Below are positions 44,691 to 56,000 of a DNA stretch of 64,000 bases, one piece after another. Where the stretch lies: NCBI RefSeq assembly GCF_002909255.1, contig NZ_PIOB01000001.1, positions 1,178,001 through 1,242,000 on the forward strand. The letters run 5' to 3'. Positions within the stretch are counted from its first letter, which is position 1. The number at the start of each line of letters is the position of its first letter. A program made the position numbers and the translations under genes. The notes beneath the pieces are model-generated. The model was given only the letters and a program-made list of their open reading frames with translations, did no database searches and was not told where the DNA came from. This DNA comes from Arenibacter hampyeongensis (GTDB taxonomy: Bacteria > Bacteroidota > Bacteroidia > Flavobacteriales > Flavobacteriaceae).

Positions 44691-47600
44691 ATGAAAATTA
44701 AATTAATCAACCGACCACCTTGCCTATTTGGCAAAGTTCTATTACGCCTTTTTATGAAATCCATTATTTTCTTATTTTGTACGATTTCATTTGCGCTAAA
44801 CCCTATTAATGGGACAGGCCAAAATGCAGAGATTATTGTCGATTCAGATGTAACCCTGAACATTAAACAAGTCTTTCGGCTAATCAATAAGCAGACCGAT
44901 TATAAGTTTATCTATCGACACGACCTCCTGAAAACGGCTCCAAATATCGACCTAAAAAAGGGAGTTATCAAAGCGGGGGATCTTTTGGACAAATGCCTCT
45001 CCCCGATAAGTTTTACTTACAACTTCACAGATGGTTCTACTATTGTAGTGAAAAAAAGATCAACGGATTCCTCGGAAAGTAGTTCAAGTAGGATCTTGGA
45101 TAAGAAATTGCAATTTCAAGTGAGTGGTTCCATAACGGATGATGAAGAAATACCCTTACCGGGAGCTAACATTCTTGAAAAAGGAACTACAAATGGTACT
45201 CAAGCCGATTTTGATGGGAATTTTTCTATTAATGTGACTAATGAGAACGCTATTTTGGTGATTTCCTTTATAGGTTACGCCACCAAGGAAATTTCGGTCA
45301 GCGGGCAGTCTAATATTACTGTAAACTTGAAGGAAAGTACGGCCGGGTTAGATGAAGTGGTTGTTGTAGGGTATGGCACCATAAAAAAGAGCGACCTTAC
45401 TGGTGCTGTCAGCACCGTAAAGGCAGAAGATTTGCCACTCAGCACTAACACATCCGTAGAACAGGCTTTGACATCAAAAGCAGCTGGCTTGACCATCACA
45501 ACTGCCAGTGGTCAACCTGGTGCGGGTGTAAATATCTTGATAAGAGGTGCTGCGAATGTGGGTGCAAGTAACGCGCCTTTATATGTCATCGATGGTTTTC
45601 CAGTGGGTGGAAGTATTGAGCAGCAGAATATTGGAAGATTTGGTGATGCAGGTTTTAGAAGCCCTTTAAACGACATTAACCCTAATGATATTGCCTCAAT
45701 AGAAATATTGAAAGATGCAAGTGCCACCGCAATCTACGGTTCAAGGGCCTCAAACGGTGTAATTCTGATTACCACCAAGAGGGGAAAAGAAGGGGTCGTT
45801 AAAGTTGAGTACTCCTCTAATTATACCGCCCAATCCACTTCTAAATGGTTGGATCTTCTGGATGCCCAGGAATATATGACCGAAAGGAACGAGGTCTTAA
45901 TAGACCATGGCGATCCAGCTGCCTATACCCTTGAGGAAATCGCCAATGCCTCCCAGACTACCGATTGGTTCGATGCCATTTCGCAAAGTGGTTTTATACA
46001 TCAACAGAATATCTCCATCAATGGTGGTACTGAAAATACCAAATATTTGTCTTCTATCAATTACTTTGACCAACAAGGGGTAATCAAAAACAGTGATCTG
46101 AATAGGATTACCGGAAGACTGAATTTGGACCAAAAAATTGGAAAACATATAAATTTTGGACTTACCCTTACCGCCAGTACCATTAAGAACAGAAATGTGC
46201 CTTTAGGGAGCGGAAATAATGAGTTTGCTGCTCCTTTACGCAGTGCCATAGATTTTTCCCCGATTCCTCCTATAAAGGATGAAAATGGTAATTTTTCCAG
46301 ACATCCCATTACTAGTTTCAGTAGTACTTTGGCAAATCCAGTCTCTTTATTGGACATTCAGGATGAGACCGTTACGGAAAGACTCTTTGCAAATGCTTTT
46401 GTAGATGTAAAAATTGTGGAGGGTTTAAATGCCGGGGTAAAAGTAGGTGTTGACAAAAGGAGTGCTACAAGAAATTTTTACTCCCCTACGACCAATATTT
46501 TTGGTGCATCTGAAAATGGGACCGCTAGTAAATTTTTTAATAAGAGAAATGACCAGTTGTTCGGTTTTACCCTTACCTACAATAGGTTGTTTGGTGATGA
46601 CCACAATCTGACGGTCTTGGGTGGTTACGAGTATCAGGAGTTTAATAGGGAAGGATTCAATTCAGGGAACAATGATTTTATTACGGATGGGTTGTTGTTC
46701 AATGATTTAAATGCAGGAATAGGTAATCCTCTTGTGGGATCATTCAAAACTTTTGACGAGTTGGCATCCTATTTTGGAAGGCTGAATTATATTTTCAAGG
46801 ACAAATATTTACTTACGGCATCGATAAGAAGGGATGGTTCACCAAATTTTGGAGCTAACAACAGATGGGGAGTATTCCCTTCCACTTCTTTGGCTTGGCG
46901 AATAATCAACGAAAACTTCATGGCCAACCAAAATACGTTTTCAGACTTAAAGCTTCGTGTGGGTTATGGACAGACCGGTAATAATGCCATAACCGGTGCT
47001 ACGGCATTATATCAGACCCGGGGCAATTATATTTACGGTGCTACAAACCAATCTCCTGAATTTGGGGTACAACAAACACGTTATGAAAACCCAGACCTTA
47101 AATGGCAGACCAATACCGAGATTAATGCTGGATTGGATTTTGCTCTGTTTAAAAATAGAATCTCGGGTAGTGTGGATTATTTTGATAAGAAAGTATCTGA
47201 CTTATTGGGGACTAAACAACTTAAAACCTTTTTACCTATCAGTCAAATAGCTTTCAATGTTGGGGCGACCAAAAGTTCAGGGGTGGAAGTCACTTTGCAG
47301 ACCAAAAACTTGACGGGTAATTTCAAATGGGATACTGGTTTTAATTTAGGAACTTATAAAGACCGTTGGACCGAGCGGGATCCAGCTGCCATATTACAAC
47401 CTTACGAAACAGATAGCGATTTGTTGAACGCTGTTTGGATTTATGATTATCAAGGTATTCAGCAAATAGGCGACCCAATACCGGCTCACCAACCAAATAT
47501 TAAACCAGGGCAACCCATAGTTAAGGATATCAATGGGGTGGACGATGAGGGTAATTTAATACCAGGACCTGACGGGCAAATAACACCGGCCGATAGAATT

Positions 47601-48089
47601 TTTATAGGTACCACTTCTCCAGGATTTGCATATGGTATTTCGAACAACTTAAGTTATAAGGGATTGGATTTGAGTTTCTTTTTACAGGGTATGGGAGATC
47701 GACTTAGGTTCAATGAAACAAGGTCGTTTTATTTGCTACGGGCTAGCAGCCTAAGGGAGGGTAGAAATGTCCTAGCCGAATTTACCGATAGGTGGACACC
47801 TGCAAATACCACTTCAGAAATTCCCGCGGGAACGGTAGACAGTACGCCGGGAAGTGCAGACAGATTGTTCTGGGAAGACGCCGGTTTTTTAAGGTTAAAG
47901 AACGTGACTTTGGGCTACACCTTTCAAGATAAAGTATTCGGGAATGTGGTAAGTAAAGCAAGAATATATGTAGATGCCCAGAATGTATTCTTAATTACCG
48001 ATTATACTGGCATAGACCCAGAGTTCGACAGTATCGGGGCATATCCTAATCAAAGGTCCTTTACGATTGGCCTTAATGTTACTTTTTAA
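44691..48089 (+). CDS. SusC/RagA transporter with STN signalling domain (PUL 2)
   Basis: A 1132-residue outer-membrane transducer-transporter. A long signal region ends near residue 43 (NPINGTGQ). Residues 52-118 form the STN domain (VTLNIKQVFRLINKQTDYKF, then DLKKGVIKAGDLLDKCL). Residues 138-225 are the carboxypeptidase-regulatory-like domain, followed by LDEVVVVGYGTIKKSDLTG, a plug with ILIRGAANVGASNAPLYVID, and the barrel ending in SFTIGLNVTF. The STN domain couples ligand binding to FecR, unlike the PUL 1 SusC. It is paired with SusD 10 bases downstream. Confidence 0.95.
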   Translation: MKIKLINRPPCLFGKVLLRLFMKSIIFLFCTISFALNPINGTGQNAEIIVDSDVTLNIKQVFRLINKQTDYKFIYRHDLLKTAPNIDLKKGVIKAGDLLDKCLSPISFTYNFTDGSTIVVKKRSTDSSESSSSRILDKKLQFQVSGSITDDEEIPLPGANILEKGTTNGTQADFDGNFSINVTNENAILVISFIGYATKEISVSGQSNITVNLKESTAGLDEVVVVGYGTIKKSDLTGAVSTVKAEDLPLSTNTSVEQALTSKAAGLTITTASGQPGAGVNILIRGAANVGASNAPLYVIDGFPVGGSIEQQNIGRFGDAGFRSPLNDINPNDIASIEILKDASATAIYGSRASNGVILITTKRGKEGVVKVEYSSNYTAQSTSKWLDLLDAQEYMTERNEVLIDHGDPAAYTLEEIANASQTTDWFDAISQSGFIHQQNISINGGTENTKYLSSINYFDQQGVIKNSDLNRITGRLNLDQKIGKHINFGLTLTASTIKNRNVPLGSGNNEFAAPLRSAIDFSPIPPIKDENGNFSRHPITSFSSTLANPVSLLDIQDETVTERLFANAFVDVKIVEGLNAGVKVGVDKRSATRNFYSPTTNIFGASENGTASKFFNKRNDQLFGFTLTYNRLFGDDHNLTVLGGYEYQEFNREGFNSGNNDFITDGLLFNDLNAGIGNPLVGSFKTFDELASYFGRLNYIFKDKYLLTASIRRDGSPNFGANNRWGVFPSTSLAWRIINENFMANQNTFSDLKLRVGYGQTGNNAITGATALYQTRGNYIYGATNQSPEFGVQQTRYENPDLKWQTNTEINAGLDFALFKNRISGSVDYFDKKVSDLLGTKQLKTFLPISQIAFNVGATKSSGVEVTLQTKNLTGNFKWDTGFNLGTYKDRWTERDPAAILQPYETDSDLLNAVWIYDYQGIQQIGDPIPAHQPNIKPGQPIVKDINGVDDEGNLIPGPDGQITPADRIFIGTTSPGFAYGISNNLSYKGLDLSFFLQGMGDRLRFNETRSFYLLRASSLREGRNVLAEFTDRWTPANTTSEIPAGTVDSTPGSADRLFWEDAGFLRLKNVTLGYTFQDKVFGNVVSKARIYVDAQNVFLITDYTGIDPEFDSIGAYPNQRSFTIGLNVTF

Positions 48090-48099
48090 AAATTATACT

Positions 48100-49620
48100 A
48101 TGAAATATATATATATCAAAAAAAAGATCCGCCTAATTGTTGGAGCCATTGGCTTAGGCATTTTGTTCCTTTTCTCTGCCTGTGAAGGTGATTTGGAGCC
48201 TAAAAATTTTAATGTGATAGATCCTTCTACATTTTTTAAAACGGAAAGTGATGCTCAAGCATTAACAAATGCAGTATATGACCGTTTTAATACCGGATGG
48301 ACAGGAACCTTTCTTAATTATAAAGGGTTTTTTATTAGCGATATGGTTGGGGGCCAATTTTTTATAGTATGGACTCCACCAGAATGGGTGCGATTAAACG
48401 ACTTTACATGGTCTGCATTAACACAAAATGAATATGCGGAGACATATTTTGCCGTAGTACCCTCTGTAGCTTTTGCAACGAATGTTATAGAAGATATTAA
48501 AGGAATTGATATTCCAGACGATGTTAAGGCAGGCTATATTGCTCAGGTAAGAACAGCAAGAGCACTTATGACTCTTTTTGGTTACGATTTGTATGGACCA
48601 TTACCTCTGGTTGTTGACCCTGCAATTACCAAAAACCCATTTACCGAATTTGACCCTGTAAGATGGACAAAAGCAGAAATGGATACATTTATTGAAACGG
48701 AATTAATTGAAGCTCAAGCAGACCTTGTTAGCAAAAATGATCTGCCATCTGCCAAATATGGTGCTTTAACAAAAGGGGCCGCAATGACGGGTTTGATGAA
48801 GTTATATTTAATGCAAAAAAATTGGGCAAAAGTTAAAGCAATTACTGCTGACATAATGCTTGAAGGTTATTCATTAGAACAAACTACAGGCTCAGTATTT
48901 AGTGTTTTAAACGAAGCAAATGATGAAGTAATTTGGGCACAGCCAAGAACTTCAAACGAAAATGATGGTCCTGTAAACTTTACGGTTACTTCTTCTGTGC
49001 CTGGAGATTATGGAACCGATGCGTTTCCAGTAGGTACAGTACAAGGTTGGGGAGGTCTTCGTGTGCCATGGGAAATGTACGATGCATACGATGATCAAGA
49101 TGAACGTAAAGCATTATTTCCAATTTCCTGGTTGGACGCAAACGGAGTTGAAACCGATATGCGTGCTAATGGAACTTTGGTTTCTGGAGCGCTTTATCTG
49201 AAATATGATATAGATCCCAACAGACAAGGTACGGCTCACGGTAACGACTATGTATTTTATAGATATGCAGATGTATTACTAGCAAGAGCTGAAGCGTTAA
49301 ACGAACTAACGGCAGTAGATAGTGAAGCAATACAATTAGTGCAAGAAATTCGCGATCGTTCCAATGCAGGTCCAATTCCTGCATCTGCGACAGCAAGTCA
49401 ATCAGCTTTTAGAGATTTTATACTTTTAGAAAGAAGAAAAGAACTTTTAGGTGAAGGTTGGTCAAGACAAGATTTGATACGCCATGGCAAGTTTTTAGAT
49501 TATGCTCGTAACAGAGTATTAGAAACAGTTCCAGATGCTGCTGAAAAACATTTATTGTTTCCAATTCCACAAGATGCTATTAATGCTAATCCGAAGATAG
49601 AACAGAATCCTGGATATTAA
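48100..49620 (+). CDS. SusD/RagB surface glycan-binding lipoprotein (PUL 2)
   Basis: A 506-residue lipoprotein. ATG 48100 gives MKYIYIKKKIRLIVGAIGLG and the lipobox LFLFSACEG. An earlier frame start at 48067 lies inside SusC and is rejected. SusD features are FNVIDPSTFFKTESDAQALTN near the N-terminus, TPR-like helices, and FILLERRKELLGEGWSRQDLIRHG near the C-terminus, ending in IPQDAINANPKIEQNPGY. By eye, codon use shifts here towards AGA, GCA and TCA relative to the SusC before it, so it may have a different history. It is followed by a strong terminator. Confidence 0.94.
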   Translation: MKYIYIKKKIRLIVGAIGLGILFLFSACEGDLEPKNFNVIDPSTFFKTESDAQALTNAVYDRFNTGWTGTFLNYKGFFISDMVGGQFFIVWTPPEWVRLNDFTWSALTQNEYAETYFAVVPSVAFATNVIEDIKGIDIPDDVKAGYIAQVRTARALMTLFGYDLYGPLPLVVDPAITKNPFTEFDPVRWTKAEMDTFIETELIEAQADLVSKNDLPSAKYGALTKGAAMTGLMKLYLMQKNWAKVKAITADIMLEGYSLEQTTGSVFSVLNEANDEVIWAQPRTSNENDGPVNFTVTSSVPGDYGTDAFPVGTVQGWGGLRVPWEMYDAYDDQDERKALFPISWLDANGVETDMRANGTLVSGALYLKYDIDPNRQGTAHGNDYVFYRYADVLLARAEALNELTAVDSEAIQLVQEIRDRSNAGPIPASATASQSAFRDFILLERRKELLGEGWSRQDLIRHGKFLDYARNRVLETVPDAAEKHLLFPIPQDAINANPKIEQNPGY

Positions 49621-49658
49621 ATGTTTTGAGTTGTTTGTTGAAGTTAGTTTTAGGAGTG

Positions 49659-49688
49659 GGACAGGGCCTTTAAAAGCCCTGTCCTTTT
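49659..49688 (+). terminator. Intrinsic terminator after PUL 2 SusD
   Basis: GGACAGGGC pairs with GCCCTGTCC across an eight-base loop, followed by TTTT. It is 38 bases after the SusD stop and again separates transporter genes from the downstream lipoprotein genes. Confidence 0.85.
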
Positions 49689-49721
49689 CTGGCAAAGAAT
49701 CATTTGTTAATCAACGAAATA

Positions 49722-52700
49722 ATGAAAAAAAGCGATTATTTATACTTACTAGCACTCGGATTGTTTTTACAATTGTTGTTTACAAGTTGTAATAGTAATG
49801 AGAAGGAATTGCCATTATTTTCTTTGCTTTCTCCCACAGACACAGGAATAGCTTTTCAGAACAAGTTGGTGGAAAAATATGATGACAATATTCTCCGTAG
49901 TGAATATTTTTATAATGGAGGGGGTGTATCCGCAGGAGATATCAATAATGATGGTTTGGTAGATCTTTATTTTGTTTCGAACCAAGGAAAGAATAAACTC
50001 TACCTGAATCAAGGAAATTTTAAATTTAAAGATATTACTGAGACTGCTATGACTGGGGGTCATAATGGTTGTGCAGCTGCAAGTTCAATGGTAGATATCA
50101 ATGGTGATGGTTATTTGGATATTTATGTTAGTTATACGGGAACTTCTAAATTAACGCAAACTGCCAATCAGTTGTTCATTAATAATAAAGATCTCACTTT
50201 CACTGAAACCGCAATGGTTTTGGGAATAAACGACAGAGGACAATCAAATCAATCTGTTTTTTTTGACTATGACTTAGATGGTGACTTAGACATGCTAGTT
50301 ACCAATCATTTAATTAATTATCCGGAATTAAAGGATACCACGGCAATTATTTCTAAACAAAGTGCAAAAGCGGGAGACAGGCTTTATAGAAACGATGAAT
50401 TTTATTTTAAGGATGTAACTAATGAGGCTGGAATTTATAGTCATGCATTGGGTTTTGGACTAGGTGTTGGAATTGGTGACGTTAATCAAGATGGTTGGCC
50501 AGACATTTATATAGGAAATGATTTTATAGAGAAAGATTACCTATATATTAATAATAAGAATGGTTCATTTACCGAAAAGTCACTAGACGCCTTTGGGCAT
50601 ATCACTAATTTTTCCATGGGCAATGACATAGCCGACATCAACAATGATGGGCTACTGGACATTGTTTCTTTGGATATGGCGAATACTAACAACTTCGATA
50701 TTAAAACAGATATGGCAGGAATGAACCCTGTAGGCTTCAATAATGCTGTAAAGGCAGGATTTCACCATCAATATATGTATAATACCTTACAATTAAACAT
50801 GGGCAATGGCCTGTTTAGCGAAGTTGCCAAAATTGCGGGAATAGATGCAACCGACTGGAGTTGGGCTCCATTATTGGCAGATTTTGACAACGATGGTTAC
50901 AAAGATTTATTTGTAAGTAACGGGTTCCGTAGGAATTTTAGAAACAAGGATTTTCAAAAATATCAAGAGAAAAAGTATAACTCACAACAATGGACAAAGG
51001 AAACAATCCCGTATCTTATGAAGGACCTATTGGAGCATATACCAATAAAAACATTAACTAATAAAATATTTAAAAATTTAGATGGCTATTACTTCGAGGA
51101 CAAATCTACCAATTGGGGTATGCTGGAAACTTCATTTTCGAATGGTGCAATCTATGCCGATTTGGACAATGATGGAGATTTGGATATAGTTGTAAACAAT
51201 ATAGACCAAGAGGCATTTGTTTACAGGAACAATACCAATTTTAAATTAAGTAATAATTTTATAAAGATAAATCTAAAAGGATCTAAGCATAATGATTTTG
51301 GTTTAGGGGCTAGGGTTACAGTTTATTTACCCAATAATACAAAACAATTTGCTGAACACTATATGGTAAGGGGATATAGATCCTCGGTTCCTTCTGGGTT
51401 ACACTTTGGATTGGGACAGCAACATCAAATAGATAGTGTTTTTGTACAATGGCCAAATGGTATGGAGCAATTACTTACCCAAGTAAAATCCAATCAAGAA
51501 ATACTGGTAAAATACGAAGATGCCAAAAAGAGAAAAAATAGAGCTGCAAGTGCCTCAAAACTGTTCGAAACCGTTTCTGCTGAAGATCATGGCATAACAT
51601 TCTCCCATCGCGAAAATTATTTTGACGATTATAAAGTACAGTTACTACTTCCACATAAATATTCTCAATTTGGACCAGGTATTTCAGTAGCCGATGTAAA
51701 TTCGGATGGGTTGGACGATTTTTACGTAGGCGGGGCTAAGGAACAATCCGGCGTGCTTTATATACAGCAAAAAGAGGGCATATTCGTTGAGAAAAGTGGG
51801 CCTTGGGTTGCCCATGCCAATCAAGAGAATGTAGCTTCACTTTTCTTTGATGCTAATGATGACGGACATCAAGATTTATATATCGTGAATGGCGGTAATG
51901 AGTATGAAAATGGTAATGAAGCCTATCGAGATCGTTTATATTTAAATGATGGTAAGGGGCAATTTTCAGATAACTCAAAAAATCTTCCCGATTTAAGATT
52001 TAGTGGTTCTAAAGTAAGAGCCTCCGATTTTGATAATGATGGTGATTTGGATCTTTTTGTCGGAGGTAGGGTCGTTGCTCAGGACTATCCGTTGCCTGCT
52101 TCAGGATATTTGTTAGAGAATAAAAATGGCAAGTTTAGCCTTATTACGGAAAGTATAGCACCTGAATTGGAAAATTTAGGCTTAATTACCGATGCGCAAT
52201 GGACGGATATTGATGGAGACGGAGATGAAGATTTAATAGTCGTCGGGGAATGGATGCCCGTAACGATTTTTATGAACAACAATGGGCATTTTAAAAAATC
52301 TGATGGAGAAAAGAATGGACTTACAGATACCGAAGGGTGGTGGTATAGTATAGATACCGCAGATTTTGATGGTGATGGCGACATGGACATCGTTGCTGGA
52401 AATTTGGGAAACAACTACAAATATAAGGCCAGTATAGACCAGCCTTTTGAGGTATTTGCTTCGGATTTTGATCAAAACAAGAAATTAGATATCGTACTAG
52501 GTTTTCACGAGGAAGGAAAACTCTTTCCGTTAAGAGGTCGCCAATGTTCGTCTGATCAAATGCCTTATATAAATGAGAAATTCGGCTCTTATGAAGAATT
52601 TGCCAAAGCTACTATAGAAGACATTGTAGGAAAGAATAAAATGGGTGAAGCTCTTAATCTCAAGGCGAAGACATTTTCCAGTAGCTATTTTCAAAACAAT

Positions 52701-53045
52701 GGTGATGGTACGTTTGCAACTAATCCCTTACCCTTTTTGGCTCAAATTTCAAGTGTAAACGACCTTTTCATAAAAGATTTTAATAATAATGGGCATTTGG
52801 ACATAGTCTTAGTGGGCAATTTATATCAATCGGAAATAGAAACACCCAGGAATGATGCCAGTTATGGATTAGTGCTATTAGGTGATGGCAAAGGAAGTTT
52901 TAAACAACAGTTTCCTTATGAAAGTGGGTTCAACGTGAAAGGAGATGTCAAAGAAATAGCGGCTATTCAAATCAATGGGAGGCCACATATAATAGTGACC
53001 AAAAATGATGACCAGCTTCAATTGGTACAATTAAATAAGCAATGA
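49722..53045 (+). CDS. Giant FG-GAP/VCBS and ASPIC/UnbV (CRTAC1-like) lipoprotein
   Basis: A 1107-residue lipoprotein (LLFTSCNSNEKE). ATG 49722 is chosen over an upstream TTG for the clean signal. Residues 45-475 carry FG-GAP propeller repeats with calcium-type D-x-N-x-D-G loops (AGDINNDGLVDLYFVSN, then DYDLDGDLDMLVTN and ADLDNDGDLDIVVNN). Residues 525-605 are an ASPIC/UnbV domain (GARVTVYLPNNTKQF, then VFVQWPNGMEQLL). Residues 620-1060 are a second FG-GAP array. Such proteins are frequent in Bacteroidota PULs, with a presumed surface-binding or scaffolding role. It overlaps the next gene by four bases (ATGA), implying translational coupling. Confidence 0.92.
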   Translation: MKKSDYLYLLALGLFLQLLFTSCNSNEKELPLFSLLSPTDTGIAFQNKLVEKYDDNILRSEYFYNGGGVSAGDINNDGLVDLYFVSNQGKNKLYLNQGNFKFKDITETAMTGGHNGCAAASSMVDINGDGYLDIYVSYTGTSKLTQTANQLFINNKDLTFTETAMVLGINDRGQSNQSVFFDYDLDGDLDMLVTNHLINYPELKDTTAIISKQSAKAGDRLYRNDEFYFKDVTNEAGIYSHALGFGLGVGIGDVNQDGWPDIYIGNDFIEKDYLYINNKNGSFTEKSLDAFGHITNFSMGNDIADINNDGLLDIVSLDMANTNNFDIKTDMAGMNPVGFNNAVKAGFHHQYMYNTLQLNMGNGLFSEVAKIAGIDATDWSWAPLLADFDNDGYKDLFVSNGFRRNFRNKDFQKYQEKKYNSQQWTKETIPYLMKDLLEHIPIKTLTNKIFKNLDGYYFEDKSTNWGMLETSFSNGAIYADLDNDGDLDIVVNNIDQEAFVYRNNTNFKLSNNFIKINLKGSKHNDFGLGARVTVYLPNNTKQFAEHYMVRGYRSSVPSGLHFGLGQQHQIDSVFVQWPNGMEQLLTQVKSNQEILVKYEDAKKRKNRAASASKLFETVSAEDHGITFSHRENYFDDYKVQLLLPHKYSQFGPGISVADVNSDGLDDFYVGGAKEQSGVLYIQQKEGIFVEKSGPWVAHANQENVASLFFDANDDGHQDLYIVNGGNEYENGNEAYRDRLYLNDGKGQFSDNSKNLPDLRFSGSKVRASDFDNDGDLDLFVGGRVVAQDYPLPASGYLLENKNGKFSLITESIAPELENLGLITDAQWTDIDGDGDEDLIVVGEWMPVTIFMNNNGHFKKSDGEKNGLTDTEGWWYSIDTADFDGDGDMDIVAGNLGNNYKYKASIDQPFEVFASDFDQNKKLDIVLGFHEEGKLFPLRGRQCSSDQMPYINEKFGSYEEFAKATIEDIVGKNKMGEALNLKAKTFSSSYFQNNGDGTFATNPLPFLAQISSVNDLFIKDFNNNGHLDIVLVGNLYQSEIETPRNDASYGLVLLGDGKGSFKQQFPYESGFNVKGDVKEIAAIQINGRPHIIVTKNDDQLQLVQLNKQ

Positions 53046-56000
53046 TGATGAAAAAATGCCTCCTGATTCCTTGCTTTGTAATCCTAATCTTTAAAGGGAC
53101 TGAGAAAATATATGCACAATCTTTTAAGGAAGTTAGTGGAGATGCGGGCATTACACATCATTTTTTTAATGTAAATCAAGAGGGAGGCTCGGTCGCTTTT
53201 TTCGATTTTAATAACGATGGCTGGGATGACCTTTATGTTACTGGCGGTGGGCTACCAGATAAGCTTTTTGAGAATTTGGGCAATGGAGATTTTAAGGATG
53301 TTTCCAAAGCATTAGGAATTGATCAAGTGGCAAACATAGATACGATGGGGGCATATGCTGCCGATTTGGACAATGATGGATATTCCGATATTTTTATTTC
53401 AACCAAAATGGACGATACCTGTTATGTGCTATGGAACAATCACGGCAATTCGTTTGAAATTGCGAATACCACTTCTGGACTTTCCGATACGTTTTATGGG
53501 ACTTCAATAGCGGTAGGGGATTATGATCTTGATGGAGATTTAGATGTATATGTAGGTAATTATAGAGCTATTACACAAGATGTGTTTTACAAAAACAATG
53601 GCCACCGTACATTTTCTAATATTAGCTCCCAAATAGTGGGAGACGATGGTAAAGGAGCAACTTGGGCAGTGGCATTTTCAGATTGGGACAGAGACAATGA
53701 CCCGGACCTTTTTGTTGTTAACGATTTTGGAAATATAATTCTGCCAAACAAACTTTTTCAAAATGATTATCCTAATAATTCTTTTACCGAGATATCAGCT
53801 ACTGTTGGATATAATGAAGCAATGGACGGCATGTCGATAGGAATCGGAGATTTTGATGAGGATGGTGATATGGACTATTATAGTTCCGATACCGGCCCTA
53901 ATAATTTTTTTGTAAATGAAAATGATTCTTTTGTTGATAGAGCCATGGAATTAGGCATCACAGTAGATGATGGTACAAGTTGGGGATCTGTTTTTACCGA
54001 TTACAACAATGACACATATCTCGATTTATTGGTTATGAACGGTCCTATAGGGCTAAGTGATGGGCATGAGCATAAAAATAAACTTTTTAGGGGTAATGGG
54101 GCTGCTTTCCAAGATGTTTCTGAAGCAGAGGGGGTTGCAAGCGTATATAATAGTAGGGGCTTGACATTGTCGGATTTTGATAATGATGGTCGTGTAGATT
54201 ATGCAGCTGCGGTTTTGGATATAGAAAGGGAAACTCCAAGGCATATGCTGTTGTATAAAAATGTTAATAATAGCAATGCCAACTGGATACAAGTAGAATT
54301 ACAAGGTACCTCAAACAATAAAGATGGTTATGGTAGTTTTATAGAGATTGAAGTAAGTGGCAGAACATTTTCAAAGGAACAGTACGGAGGTGGTTCGTTT
54401 ATGTCCACACAGAGTAAGACCCAGCATTTTGGATTGGGGGACTATACTCGTGTCGATAAATTAAATGTTATTTGGCCAGGAGGTAATACTACAACGTTTA
54501 ACAATTTATCTGTTAAAAAAAGGTTTCGGGTTGTTGAAAACGGAGAGCTTTTCGTTTTGGAACCTAATAAAGTATCCTTAAAACAAGGAGAAACAGCCTT
54601 TTTAGAAGGGGAATCACAAAATGTTCCGGGAATATATAGAGATACATTGGCAACTAATCCATACCGAACCATACGCATTACGAAATTAGACTTTAATGGT
54701 GAAACTAGTGGCGGAGAAAGCACTGGAGGTGAAGCTAACGGACTGTCGGTTGCTAGAAGATGGAATGAATTGCTATTGGAATCTATACGTAACGATTACG
54801 CACGTCCAACAGTGCATGCTAGAAATCTTTTTCATACTTCAATTGCTATGTACGATGCGTTCACAGTGTTCAATAATGAAGCAAAACCTTATTTTTTAGG
54901 AAACAAAATCGGCAATTATCAAGTGGACTTCTCTGGAATAACAATCCCTGGCAATGAGGAGGCCGCGCAAAAAGAGGCAATGAGCTATGCATGTTTTCGT
55001 TTGCTTAACCATCGTTTTAAGGATGCTCCCGGTTCCATTCGCCTACTTCAAAGTTATAAGGCATTGATGCAGGAATTGGGGTACGATTTCAACTTTACTT
55101 CAACAAATTATTCGGAAGGAAGTCCTGCTGCACTTGGCAATTATTTGGGGGAACAGCTTATTGCCTTCGGATTGCAGGATGGTTCTAATGAAATCAACCA
55201 ATACGCCAATAAATATTATCAACCAAAGAACGATCCCTTAGTGGTTAATGAACCCGGTAACCCTACAATTACCTACCCCAATAACTGGCAGCCTTTGGCC
55301 TTGACTAATTTTATCGATCAAAGTGGAAATGTAATTGGCGCCAGCACACCCGAGTTTTTGAGCCCAGAGTGGGGCAGGGTTGTTCCTTATGCCCTTAAAA
55401 GAGATGAATTGACGATTAAAAACAAAGATGGACAAGAGTATTGGCTATATCACAATCCGGAAGGGCCGGCAGAAATAAAGTCAGATGGTACATTAGGAAT
55501 GGCCGACCCCTATAAATGGAATTTTTCCTTAGTGTCCGTTTGGTCTTCACATTTAAATCCATCTGATGGAACAATGATTGATATTTCACCTGCATCTATA
55601 GGTAATATAGACCTCGCCAGCTTTCCAAAAACATTCGAAGAATATAAGGAATTTTATAATTTAACCGAAGGCGGAGATGTGGGTAAGGGCCATAAAATTA
55701 ACCCGGTTACCAATGCTCCCTATGAGCCACAAATGGTTCTTAAAGGAGATTATACACGCGTCTTAGCCGAATTTTGGGCAGACGGCCCCAACTCTGAAAC
55801 TCCTCCGGGACATTGGTTTACGATTCTAAATTATGTGAGCGATCATCCAATGACGGAGAAAAAATTCAATGGTAAAGGAGAGGTGTTATCAAACCTTGAA
55901 TGGGATGTAAAAAGCTATATGGTCTTGGCTGGGGCCATGCACGATGCTGCTATCACTGCTTGGGGTTTAAAAGGGTATTATGATAATATAAGGCCTATTT